Source: Trichobilharzia regenti | Lineage: Eukaryota; Platyhelminthes; Trematoda; Strigeidida; Schistosomatidae | Length of the DNA: 64,000 nt | Assembly: GCA_944472135.2 (NCBI GenBank) | Contig: OX235263.1 | Coordinates: 31,363,379-31,427,378, forward strand | Direction of reading: 5' to 3' | Shown here: piece after piece, positions 31,844-42,684 of the stretch | Layout of the letters: every line of letters starts with the position of its first letter | Position numbering within the stretch: position 1 is the first letter of the stretch | Notes under the pieces: model-generated | The model's database searches: none | What the model was told of the DNA's origin: nothing | Seen by the model: the letters and a program-made list of their open reading frames with translations, nothing else | Made by a program: the position numbers and the translations under genes

Positions 31844-31874
<31 letters not shown>

Positions 31875-32417
31875 TCTGTTCAACATCGCAAAGTTAACTT
31901 TGCGACCAATTTTTCCCTTTTATCTGCTAATACCAATATAATGCTGTACTTACCATCTAATGTGGATTTTTATAAACTTTCGAACTCTTATTGATTGATA
32001 AAATGATAAAAATAACGGTCTGGATCCAGTGTGGCTTACTCCAGCACATGTATATCACCTCTCTCCTTACATTCCATTAACGCAAAATTTCATAATTCCC
32101 GCATGAATCTGACTCACTATGTGTATTAAATATTATAATTTAGACTTAAACCAAAACCTTATATTCTATTCTTCTAAAGTTTTCTATTCATTTTCCAAAT
32201 TTTAATTTCATAAAAGTGTTCAATTTCAGACTGCACTTGTATAATATGATCATGCCTGTACAAACGGTATGTGAATCATGTAAATGCTTAATTTATGTGA
32301 AATATATATTATTATTATTATATATAGGCCTCCGAAAGAAAGAAATGCATCCCATTCATGCACCGCGTAATTCAGTAGAAATAGCGAAATTTTTCAAAGT
32401 AGGTTGACGAACTCCAC
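30191..32417. repeat. AT-rich LINE 3' remnants and spacer
   Basis: No coding sequence. 31290-31600 matches (inverted) 58060-58280 and shares GGGTTTTTTGTTAATGCGAA with 40970-41110 and 62615-62650. LINE-type tails TGCCTGTA...hairpin...(ATT)n end at about 31678, 31745, 31872 and 32325. A fragment at 30545-30640 resembles repeat R. Confidence 0.6.
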
Positions 32418-33625
32418 AACTATAACTATAGTATTCTGCTAAATCTTGTTCCACTATTCACAATACCTATTCGTTTTACTCTTTAAGATTTTAACTTCTT
32501 ATAAAGTAATCTGTTCATCAGGATGCATGCACACATATATAATATGTTCGTAAAGATGTACGTGGAGACCTATTGGAAGCACTCATTAAGAAAGCTAGGG
32601 AGATGGAATATGGGGTACGAACATGTCTGGTACCATGCAATATATTTGCGGCAGCCATAATAATCATAGTCTCAGAGCCTAACATCAAAAAAGGAGGGAG
32701 TTAATTAAAGGCTCGAGATATTTCTGATTTTTATGAGGGCTTAGATCTTTATCTTGAAAAAGATAATAGTGAACGCCTTGACAGATAATGCTTCTACCTT
32801 TAAATATATACCATTCGCTCAGCCTATTGTTGAGATGCGACCACGTGGGATCTGCACAGATTTATGGGGCATCTTATGAATTAACTTGCTTTCCATTGTC
32901 AGATCTTTGAATACCACTTCACAATATCTTGTCTCACTTAATTTCTAATAACGCCTTTACTTGATTCTCATTATATTCCATTAAACCTAACATTTTATAG
33001 CTCTTTATGAATTTGATTCGACTTATTCTATTCCTATTCTCTGTGAGGTACGGTTGTGCACCAAATAGAAAAAAGACATGAAATAAAGACAACTGGCTTG
33101 AAAATAATTGTATTAAAGCCAAAAGTGAACGCATGATAGTATAAAATATATTGGTTTCATTATACATTGCAAATGAACGTTGTCGGCCTAAGGATTAATT
33201 ACTTCCCCATTCTGTTTTCTATATAAATGTGTTTATTAATGATATATTTCACTCACTTCATCTATTACACTTTAATGTTACACCACAGCACTTTAATTTT
33301 TCTAAAACAGCTTCCAATTCCTTGTAAACGTTGTACTTACCTCAATATTGGTTGATTATCGTATGCCTACAACCACGGGATGAAAACGAAACGAAGTCGA
33401 TTTTCCCGCGAAACCTGGAGGACAATTGTACAATTCAATAACTATACAGCCTAGTTCAGAAAATGTGTATTTATATATATATCAAATATTGAAATGTTGA
33501 AACATTATTAACTTGTAGACAATTTAAGATTTGACATTATATCATCCTTGATCGTGCCTGTAAAAATGGCATGCATTTTCATGTAAATTTATGTTTATAT
33601 GAAAATAAATTATTATTATTATTAA
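32418..33625 (+). repeat. Repeat R copy 1 (about 1.2 kb)
   Basis: Direct copy of 36305-37585, with about 70 bp missing near 32700. It ends in TGCCTGTAAAAATGGCATGC, a TTTTCAT/ATGAAAA hairpin and (ATT)n, so it is a LINE 3' UTR of a 5'-truncated insertion. Confidence 0.8.
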
Positions 33626-33630
33626 CACCC

Positions 33631-33989
33631 TGTCAATGTAGTTGAAGATTGAACGATCAATTCATGGTTGTTTGCTCAAAATCAACTTCCCCAATTTTCG
33701 CGGAGGCATCAATACGACAGTCATCGTCTCATCAGTCGCTGTTCAGAAAGAAGAGTAAAACACCGTCAGAAGTAATCTTATGATTTATTATTGTAATATT
33801 TGTTCACAGACCTTAGTTCGCTTATTCCTTTTATATGTTGGTGTAACAATAAAGAATCCTCGAGTCACCAATCGGTGTTTTGGTTTTTTCGTCCGTTATT
33901 ACTAAGCGTTTCTGAGAAACTTCAAGGAACAGCGTGAGCCCGAGCGTAGCAAGAGCTGGGCATTAACGGCTGAAGAGACGTGACTGACA
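33631..33989 (+). repeat. Solo LTR of the pol-less family
   Basis: 359 bp, TGTCAATGTAG...CTGACA. The flanks are CACCC and CTCCC, a possible 5-bp target duplication with one change. Recombination between two LTRs of a former element would leave this. It carries the D/F-type LTR variant (CAATGTAG). Confidence 0.87.
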
Positions 33990-35686
33990 CTCCCTATCCG
34001 AAAAAAATATACTTAGACGGCATTGCTTACGAAAATAATGAGGCGATATGTGAACTGTTTATCAAGCACTTCTCCAGATTATACACTTTAGAAAACGTTG
34101 AGGTCGTGGATTTCCCACGTAAAACAGACGAATGTTTAAGTGACATAATTTTCACCGCACATGAGATCGATGAGGCTGTCGCAAATCTTAAGCTGAGTAA
34201 CACTAATGGTCCAGACGGTATAACTTCCATTTTGCTGAAAAACGGTGTCAACGACATGAATTTACTCCAACTCAAGTTATACTCAATTTCATTAAGCGAT
34301 GGAACATACCCTACCTGAGGGAAGAAGTCTTATATTGTACCTATCCATAAATACGGGCCTATAGCTGATATCAACAACTACCGCCCCATCAACATCACGT
34401 CTGTAGTTTCACGTGTAATGGAAAAGATAGTTAAGACTCAAATCATTCAGTACTTGCTGTCAAATGACCTACTATCCCCATCCCAATACGGTTTCTTAAG
34501 TAGAAGGTCGTGCATTACTTGCCACTTAGATTATTTTGACTACATCACACAATGCATTGATAATGGGCGTTCGGTAACAACATTGTTTCTTGACGTTAGC
34601 AAGGCCTTCGATAAAGTCCCACATATCAGACTCCTAACAAAACTCCAATCCTACGGAATAACCGGAAATCTTCACAAATGGATAAGTTCTTTTCTCACAG
34701 AAAGAGAGCAATTAGTCAAAATCAACCACCAGTTGTCTTCCTCAAAGCCGATAACCAGTGGTGTAATACAAGGTAGTGTTCTTGGCCCTATTCTATTCCT
34801 CTTATTTATAAATGACATAGTCTCTGTAATCAAGTATGGCAAGCCATACCTTTTTGCAGATGATCTCAAGATAGTATATGATTATGGGTACGGTGATATG
34901 AGCGTCGAAAGCAAGATCCAACAAGACTTAAATGATCTAGGCGATTGGAGCGAAAAGTGGCAACTGACTTTCAACCCAGACAAGTGCGGTATAACCCACC
35001 TTGGACGCTGGAAACCGATAATGTGCCTATATATGTACGGTAAGCTCCTCTCAAAACTGAACACAGTCACAGATCTCGGGATAACATACTCAGATTTATC
35101 CTTTTCCGATCATGCAAATAAGGTTGTATCTGACTGTAAACGACTTACTGGCTTTGTACTGCGTAACTTCTACACCCAAGAAGCAAGATTAGCTATATAT
35201 AGGACATGTATCCGTCCCAAACTTGAATATTGTGCTCTCCTATTTAGTAACCTCAGGACTGTAGACAGAAAAAAAATCGAAAGTGTCCAGAGATTCCTCA
35301 CGAAACGCATAATAGGGTTCGACCAACAAGTGGAATATGTTGACAGGTGTGTACGTCTGAAATTAGAGCCTCTGTGGTTAAGGAGAGTGAAGTGCAACCT
35401 ATTTCTACTCTTCAAAGTCATTAGGAAACACTGCTACAGTAACTCATCCATAACGTGGGAAAATATTAAATCATATCAGCTGCGAAACCACGACTACCTT
35501 GTCAAGGTGGCTACCCACAGAAAATCCATTAGGGCAAACTTTTTCACCATAAAATATTGCACTCTTTGGAACCAACTACCACCTGAAATAAGATGTTGTG
35601 AAAACCCTGATGGGTTCAAACGGAGCCTAGAAAGACACTTTAACATGTCCACCCTAGCTCGTCTAAAAGACCACAACTGTTGGTAG
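33990..35686 (+). pseudogene. LINE X reverse transcriptase (one nonsense codon)
   Basis: The same frame runs from 33990 to 35686 with a single TGA at 34316-34318 (TYPT-stop-GKKSYIVPIHK). RT blocks: NTNGPDGITSILLKNG, NNYRPINITSVVSRVMEKIV, TTLFLDVSKAFDKVPHIRL, GVIQGSVLGPILFLLFINDI and catalytic YLFADDLKIVYDYG near 34860 (FADD instead of YADD). The C-terminal LINE block follows (ALLFSNLRTVDRKKIESVQR, FTIKYCTLWNQLPPEIR). CR1-like. The 5' part is separated by nested insertions. Confidence 0.87.
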
Positions 35687-36304
35687 AACGGAAATTGAAG
35701 GCCAGTCCAGTCTTCAGTATAGTCACATACGTATATCTCGACTCTAATACTTACGCAGCGAACGTCAAGTAATTTACTGATTTGTATTCTCTATAATTTT
35801 CACTACGTTGCGTTGATAAAGGAACACTGGAAATAATTATAGTAGCATCCAAACCTTTTAACATTTTACATATGTATATACTAATATAATAATACTTATT
35901 GTTCATGCATGTTCAATTCTTAAATTAGATTGTCATTAAAATACTTAAAATATTAAAATATTAATGCATCACATGTTCTCTTGCTTTACCACGCTTGTTT
36001 CCCTTATAACACTCAATTATTGAGCCTAGTGTATTATTTGATATACGAATTATATTATTGATTATACCCTTATCATGTATGGTTTGATTTACTCTACGGC
36101 TCCCTGTAGACTAACTACCATTCTTCAGCATACGCACACTGCAGTATTGTTAACCAAATGCCAAAATTTTGTTGGTTCTAAGTTAATATCTTTTTATAAT
36201 ATGTCTAGACACGTTACTTTACAGCGTCAGATGTTTACTATATATAAGTACACTGAGTCCTGCCAACCGACCTTACCTTCAGTTCATACTACCTAAATTG
36301 AACC
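35687..36304. other. LINE X 3' flank, no gene
   Basis: AT-rich; probably 3' UTR of LINE X up to the start of repeat R copy 2. I see no further structure. Confidence 0.4.
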
Positions 36305-37585
36305 CTAACTATAGTGTTCTGCTAAATCTTGTTCCACTATTCACAATACCTATTCGTTTTACTCTTTAAGTTTTTGACTTCTTATAAAGTAATCTGTTCA
36401 TCAGGATGCATGCACACATATATAATATGTTCATAAAGATGTACGTGGAGACCTATTGGAAGCACTCATTAAGAAAGCTAGGGAGATGGAATATGGGGTA
36501 CGAACATGTCTGGTACCAAGCAATATATTTGCGGTAGCCATAATAATCATAGTCTCAGAGCCTAACACCATAAAGGGAGGGAGGGTGGCGCTAGCTGATC
36601 AGTAGATATGGTGGTGGTCACTAAGGTGAATCGCCCCATTCTGCAGGAACAGAAATATGCAATTTGACGGCTCGAGATATTTCCGATTTTTATGAGGGCT
36701 TAGATCTTTATCTTGAAAAAGATAATGATGAACGCCTTGACAGATCATGCCTCTGCCTTTAAACATGTACCATTCGCTCAGCCTATTGTTGAGATTCGAC
36801 CACGTTGGCTCCGCACAGATTTATGGGGCATCTTATAAATTAACTTGCTATCCATTGTCAGATCTTTAAATACCACTTCACAATGTCTCATCTCATTCAT
36901 TTTCTAATAACGTTTTTACTTGATCCTCATTATATTCCATTAAACCTAACATTTTATAGCTCTTTATGAATTTGATTCGACTTATTCTATTCCTATTCTC
37001 TGGAGGGTACGGTTGTGCACCAAATAGACAAAAAGACATGAAATAAAAACAACTGGCTTGAAAATAATTGTATTAAAGCCAAAAGTGGACATCATGATAG
37101 TACGAAATATATTGGTTTTATTATACATTGCAAATGAACGTTGTCGGCCTAAGGATTAATTACTTCCCCATTCTGTTTTCTATATAAATGTGTTTATTAA
37201 TGATATATTTCACTCACTTAATCTATTACACTTTAATGTTTCACCTTAGCACTTTAACTTTTCTAAAACAGCTTCCAATTCCTTGTAAACGTTGTACTTA
37301 CCTCAATATTGGTTGGTTATCGTATGCCGACAACCACGGGATGAAAACGAAACGAAGTCGATTTTCCCGCGAAACCTGGAGGACAACTGTACAATTCAAT
37401 AACTATCCGGCCTGGTTCAGACAATGAGTGTAATTATATATATGTATCAAATATTTAACTGTTGAAACATTATTAACTTGTAGACAATTTAAGATTTGAC
37501 ATTATAACATACTTGATCGTGCCTGTAAAAATGGCGTGCATTTTCATGTAAATTTATGTTCATATGAAAATAAAATTATTATTAA
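36305..37585 (+). repeat. Repeat R copy 2
   Basis: Direct repeat of 32418-33625, including the extra segment GGAGGGAGGGTGGCGCTAGC missing from copy 1. It ends in the same TGCCTGTAAAAATGGCGTGC tail and ATT run. Confidence 0.8.
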
Positions 37586-38210
37586 GTATTTAAACGTTGC
37601 AGAGATAGAAATTGTCAGTCACTACATCGCCACACGTCGAATGTCTCCTTACATATAAATGATGATGTCGCGGTTTGCTTGCCTGTCTCTGCAATCTTCT
37701 AACTGATTCTGTGATGTTATTTTCGTCAGTATCATCTGGACTTATTTCTTTCTGAATTATCTACAAAATCAGGATTGTAGCGGAATCATTAAAATTATAG
37801 TCGGAACGACCTACTTCATTTACTCTCCTTGATCTAGGTGTCTGTTTTGAACCGGATGATCTTCGACGTCTAATATCTTCAACATTCGATTACCCAATTT
37901 TTGTAGTACGATTCCAACAGAAGGCCCATAGTCATTCCTCTATAATAATTTACATCAGAAGTCGTGGACATCAGGTGCTTTCTGAGAATTCGAGATTTGA
38001 ATAGTTTTGCAGGACGTTCATGGGTATTTGTATACTTCGCATTGCGATATTGAAGTAAGAAGTTATCCATACATCTCTCTAGCTCATCAAAATTTTAGGA
38101 CTCATTGATGCTATAGCACTCTTTAATGTTCGTACAAAATTTTCTACCAACCCGTTTGACTGAGGATGACGTGGTGCTGTGTACAAATGACGACAACCTA
38201 TATGTCTGAG

Positions 38211-38495
38211 CTAATCTTTGAAGTTTTTCTCCGTAAAATGAGTACCATTGTCAGTAACTAAGACATCTGGAATTCCTTCTCGACTAAAAATCTTTCTCAA
38301 CGCTCTGTGAGTGAAACTGGCATTAGGACTACCTGTAATGATGACATCTGGCCATCTAGAATAAGAATCCACAATAACTAAAGCATAATATGAATTTAAG
38401 AGTGGACCACAGTAATCCGCAAGAATACGCCGTCCAACCTCACAAGATGCAGGCCACGGTGTCCACGATGACTTCCTATAGGACATTTTATGCAA
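38211..38495 (-). pseudogene. Gypsy integrase core fragment
   Basis: 94 open codons with ILADYCGPLLNSYYALVIVD, then DNGTHFT. After the stop at 38211 the frame continues with HPQSNGLVENFVRTLKSAI, giving the third acidic residue. Confidence 0.8.
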
Positions 38496-39112
38496 GCAGC
38501 TAGAACAGCTCTTTGATCTTTTGTTAATGTCAGCATCAATTTCCGGCCACCATCATGTTAGGCATGCTAATGATTTCATCTTATCAGCTCCTAGATGAGC
38601 AGAATGTAGATCATCCAAAATCACAGATATCAATGTTGGAGGAATAATAATTCTGTCACTCAGACACAGAAATCCTTCAGGATGGACTGAAATCTCATCT
38701 CTTCGTTTATAAAAGTCTGGAAATCTTCGCTTACACTGAACATTCCAACCTCTTTTTGTTGCATTTATAACGCATCCGTAATATTTCCGAGTATCATTTA
38801 TAAGTCGAACTCGATCCACAGGTAACGGCTGGACTAACAAACAATCAGTATCATTAGCAATATTTTCAAATAATGAATAACGAGATAAGAAATTTGCATG
38901 AGGTATGTCCTTAGACAATCTGTGTTCAGTAGTGTAATCATATGCACTTAGTTCTAAACTCCATCTTTGAACCATAGCAGAAGATGATTTATTCAAAGAT
39001 TTTTCTGGATTGTAAATGAATTGTCAATTTTGCTCAAGTACTGCAGCTATATCCATAGGAGAAGCATCTGTAGTGAGAACAGACTTATCTTTCGATGAAA
39101 AAGGTCTTAGGA

Positions 39113-39210
39113 AAGTAAAGTATAATTATATTTCAATAGTTTACACACAATGATAACAAAAAACAATCATTGTGTGTAAACTAATGAAATATAGTTATAC
39201 TTTATTTGAT
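39113..39210. repeat. 98-bp foldback (near-perfect hairpin)
   Basis: Arms of about 45 nt (AAAGTATAATTATATTTCAA... and its complement ending ...ATAGTTATACTTT) around a loop AACAAAAAACA at about 39153-39163. It interrupts the RNase H region of the gypsy remnant, so it looks like an inserted foldback/MITE or a replication-born palindrome. Confidence 0.85.
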
Positions 39211-39607
39211 CTAATCCACAACGCTCAAACGTTTTACTGGTATTAAGTCTTAAGAAAGCTTGTTTGTTAATAAACTGCAAAGTTTTTCGCAAGATATTCT
39301 CATGTTGTTGTTCCCACTAAGAAAATGTTTACTGGAGATAATCTCAAAAAGTGGAGATAACAGTTGAGTGAAATTGGGAATGAATCTGGAGTGAAACTGA
39401 AGAATACCAATCCATGATCTCAACGATGACATATTGTTAGGTGACGGTGCTTGAATAAGAGGTGTCAAGCGACTAGCATCAGGGCTGAAACCTTCGGAGT
39501 CTACTGTGTATCCCAAGCATGATACAGACGACAAAGTGAAATGATATTTAGATAAATTAACAAGAATATTATTCTCACATAAACGCCTGAACAGTTTTAA
39601 AAGACGT

Positions 39608-39790
39608 TCGGTGTGTCGGTGGCACAGTGGTTAGGACTCTCGCTGACCATGCACATGGTCCGGTGTTCCAGTCCTCTCCGACGCACACTTGATATCTATG
39701 GTCGGCTGCGAAATTTGGGCTACCGATATCCACGCTGAAAATTCCATACTTGTGCCAAAAATACGGTGTGGGGGTCAAGCTGTAATAAAA
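39608..39790 (+). mobile_element. tRNA-related SINE
   Basis: Begins with a tRNA-like head: GTGTCGG (pairs with CCGACGC about 70 bases later, like an acceptor stem), an A-box-like TGGCACAGTGGTTAGG, and a B-box-like GGTGTTCCAGTCC. A body of about 100 bp ends in AATAAAATAAATT. It splits the gypsy RT between GPNIELH and ERLLKLFRRL, so it is an insertion. The pol III boxes are imperfect. Relation to the known schistosome alpha SINEs was not tested. Confidence 0.72.
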
Positions 39791-39907
39791 TAAATTATGC
39801 AGTTCGATATTAGGACCATGAAGTATTATGTCGTCTCGGTATGACTAAACACCATCTAATCCAGCTTTCATTTGATTTATTACATTTTGAAATATTGCAG
39901 GTGAAAT

Positions 39908-40519
39908 CTATAAACCAAAAGACAAGAATTTATACTTGAACAATCCAAATGGAGTATTAATGGTTGTTAATCCACTTGAAGCATCGTCAAGAGGAATTTG
40001 CAAATGAGCATCTTCTAGATCTATTTTGGAAAAGTATCTTGAGCCATGTAGCTTGTAGAGAATGTCTTCAGTTTCTAGAGTCGTGCAACTTTCTTTTAGT
40101 AGAAGACTATTGAGTGTATGGCGGTAGTCACCACAAATTCTAAGTGTTTGTACATCAGCATTTAGTGGCGTAACAATAGGAGTAGCCCAATTTGAATACT
40201 CAACTGGCATAAGTATGCCTTGCTCAACCAACTTTTCTAACTCTTTCTTAACTGCATATCGCAATCCATATGGGATTAACCGGCGTTTCAGGAAGATAGG
40301 ATCACCCTCTATTTCAAGATGGATGGGCTGAATCTTCATGCCACCTACACTCTTTGAGCATTGGAGAAGTAATTCTCTGAACAGAGATTCGTCAAACAAG
40401 TCAGTACAAAGTGAGATTTCGACATTTAACAATCTAAGGACTTTTAATCCCAATAAAGATGGACCATATTCACTAACAAGAAAGGGAATATTCAAAAACC
40501 TACCACTGTCTGATTTCAA
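39908..40519 (-). pseudogene. Gypsy RT, N-terminal half
   Basis: 203 open codons: FLKRRLIPYGLRYAVKKELE, LVEQGILMPVEYSNWATPIV, LRICGDYRHTLNSLL and TINTPFGLFKYKFLSFGL, then a stop followed by the catalytic block outside this ORF. Belongs to the remnant at 37640-40555. Confidence 0.82.
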
Positions 40520-40555
40520 AGAAATGTTAGTAGCACCGATAGGAGGTAATTTATG

Positions 40556-41180
40556 ACCAGTTATGCCTGTAATTAATAATATAATAATAGTATATTCTCA
40601 TTTTGTACATGAGAGACGCCAGTTTACAGGCATCATCAATATGATAAATTACATATACGATTAGCAATCATAATTAATAATAATGTTTTAATAAAGTACA
40701 CATTTTTTCCTACTTGTGTAGGACACACCAAATATACAGGCATGGATAAGCATAAATTAAATTTCATAAATTCGGTTTATGGTTAAGTTACATGGTTGCT
40801 GGCGTTTTTGTTTTAATAATAATTATAATAATGTATATTCTCATATAAACATATAAATTTACATGAAAATGCATGCCATTTTTTTAGGTCTGTGGGAACA
40901 ATATGATAACCAGTCATTCAATGGAGCACATCATGAAATATAGGAATATTGACTTCGCATTAACAAAAAAAACCCAAGTAAGTTTCGGATGGATTAAAAA
41001 TACTTGGGAAAAAATAAAGCTTGAAGTTATTCCACAATATAACAAGTCATTCAATGGAGCACATCATGAAATATAGGAATGTTGTCTTCGCATTAACAAA
41101 AAAACCCAAGTAAGTTTTGGATGGATTAAAAATACTTGGGAAAAAATAAAGCTTGAAGTAATTCCTCAATATAACCTGGG
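40556..41180 (-). repeat. LINE 3' tails and a 127-bp tandem duplication
   Basis: Three minus-strand tails (hairpin then ATT run) at 40565-40645, 40680-40745 and 40820-40890. Then 40921-41045 and 41046-41175 are direct duplicates (GTCATTCAATGGAGCACATC ... ACTTGGGAAAAAATAAAGC). Confidence 0.75.
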
Positions 41181-41741
41181 TGTGTACAAATCCGAATCTC
41201 ATTTTTGATTTGATTTATATCCAAATTGGGTAATAAGGAAGCTATTTTTACAGATACGATCAGTTATGTTATAAGCTACAATCGTGAAGTTGTATTACAA
41301 ATTGATACTTTTCCATTGGTATAAGAGTATATTCCACAAATGTAATCCAGGTTGCGTCGTGGAGAAAGTTAATTCGTTATTAACCAGGCAACTGAAAGAT
41401 ACGGGACCAATAATGTTTGCAGATCATTTGTCATTGTAAATGGTCAAATATCCACATTATTCATTCTCATTCAAAAAGTCAAATGGAAGCTGAAATGGTG
41501 AGAGAAAAAAGAAGACAAACAACAGCAACGCAAAAGAAAGCAACGGGAGTCCTTAAGGAGTGATTAATAAATATAAACATATATATTCTGTCTAGTAACT
41601 GTGGTTATTTTGGTACACAAACTAACTAGTCCCGTTATGCTAACTTTTATATTATGTGTGAACTAATATTACTGTCCTGTGTAGAAATGTTAATCATCTA
41701 GTTCCAATAATATTAAAATTTATAATTGTAGTTTGCTGTAA
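41181..41741. other. No gene seen
   Basis: AT-rich; possibly the 3' UTR of the LINE fragment that ends at 41742. No domain or repeat recognised. Confidence 0.4.
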
Positions 41742-42684
41742 CTACACGTTTAAACAACTTAAAATATCTATGTAGGGTGAAAAAGAGGGTGTAAGAGTCA
41801 GACGTATAAGTGCATTGTCATCTTTGAGCAGTCTGGTGACTGAGGAGATGAACACTGGAAGTGTGTTTGCATCGCGCACATTAGCTGGTAGTCTATTCCA
41901 AATGACTGAAAACTTATTTAAGAAGAAGTTGTACCGCACGTAAGTCTGACAGTGCTCCATAGCAGCTAGGTTGTGATGATTTCTAAGATTGTAACTGACG
42001 ACAGCGGTAGGTTTAGTTATTGGCTCGGAGGAATGCAAGAGAAGATTAGTTAGCTTATAGTAAAAGATTAGGTTTAGCTTAAGGCGTCTTTTCCAGAGGG
42101 GTTCTAATCTTAGTCTTACGCATCGCTCATGGTATTCCAGACCACTTTCTAAACCAAGAGTTCTTGAGGTAAACTGCCGTTGCACTCCCTCTAATTTAAG
42201 CTTGTCATTTTGTCTTAGTCCGCTAAGAATAAACGGGCAGTATTCTAAGATAGGTCGGACACATACTTTGTATAATAAAACCCTAGTTTCACAACAAAAG
42301 AAATTGCGTGTTATGCATCCTATCAGCCTACGCGTTTTACGTCTGGCATAATCAGTCTGTTCAGCGAACGTTAGGTTACTAGAGTATCTAATACCGAGAT
42401 CTACGACTGAATTGAGCTTAGCTAGTTTTCGCCCATTTATTTCAAGGTTTAGATCAAGCTTACTGTTGCCGATACAAATCCAGCCGCATTTGTCAATGTT
42501 AAAATTTAGGCAGGATTCAGCACACCACGTTGCAAGGCTACTTAGTTCAAGATGTATTTTAGTAACCATATCGCTTAATTCATGAGTGTAGCAGGAGTAG
42601 ACGACTTTGAGGTCGTCAGCATACAGGAATGGTTTGCCTAAGGTGAAGCACTTGCAAATGCTGTTAATGTAGATTGTGAATAAA
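41742..42684 (-). pseudogene. CR1-like LINE RT, C-terminal part
   Basis: Open on the minus strand from LLFTIYINSICKCF through catalytic FLYADDLKVVYS to ILSCLNV at the stop. The C-terminal LINE block is complete (CGWICIGNSKLDLNLEING, RPILEYCPFILSGLRQND, FSVIWNRLPANVRD). The 5' end is cut exactly where LTR copy C begins; the first about 50 codons of the apparent ORF are antisense to copy C and not real. Confidence 0.85.

Larger units (their letters stand above)
37640..40555 (-). mobile_element. Second Ty3/gypsy pol remnant (no LTR or gag seen)
   Basis: Minus-strand order from right to left: RT (40519-39800), RNase H (39534-38900), integrase (38996-37880). The RT has YSNWATPIVTPLNADVQTLR, SKIDLEDAHLQIPL and YRDDIILHG (the usual L is R). 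RNase H has LTTDASPMDIAAVLEQ. The integrase has ILADYCGPLL, VLVTDNGTHFTEKNF and NGLVENFVRTLK (D, D, E). Many stops. The insertions inside it are a SINE (39608-39790) and a foldback (39113-39210). It is a different gypsy family from the one at 2493. Confidence 0.83.

Noticed and set aside
36075..36296. 73-codon plus-strand ORF after LINE X
   Set aside because: Probably 3' UTR of the LINE; no motif.
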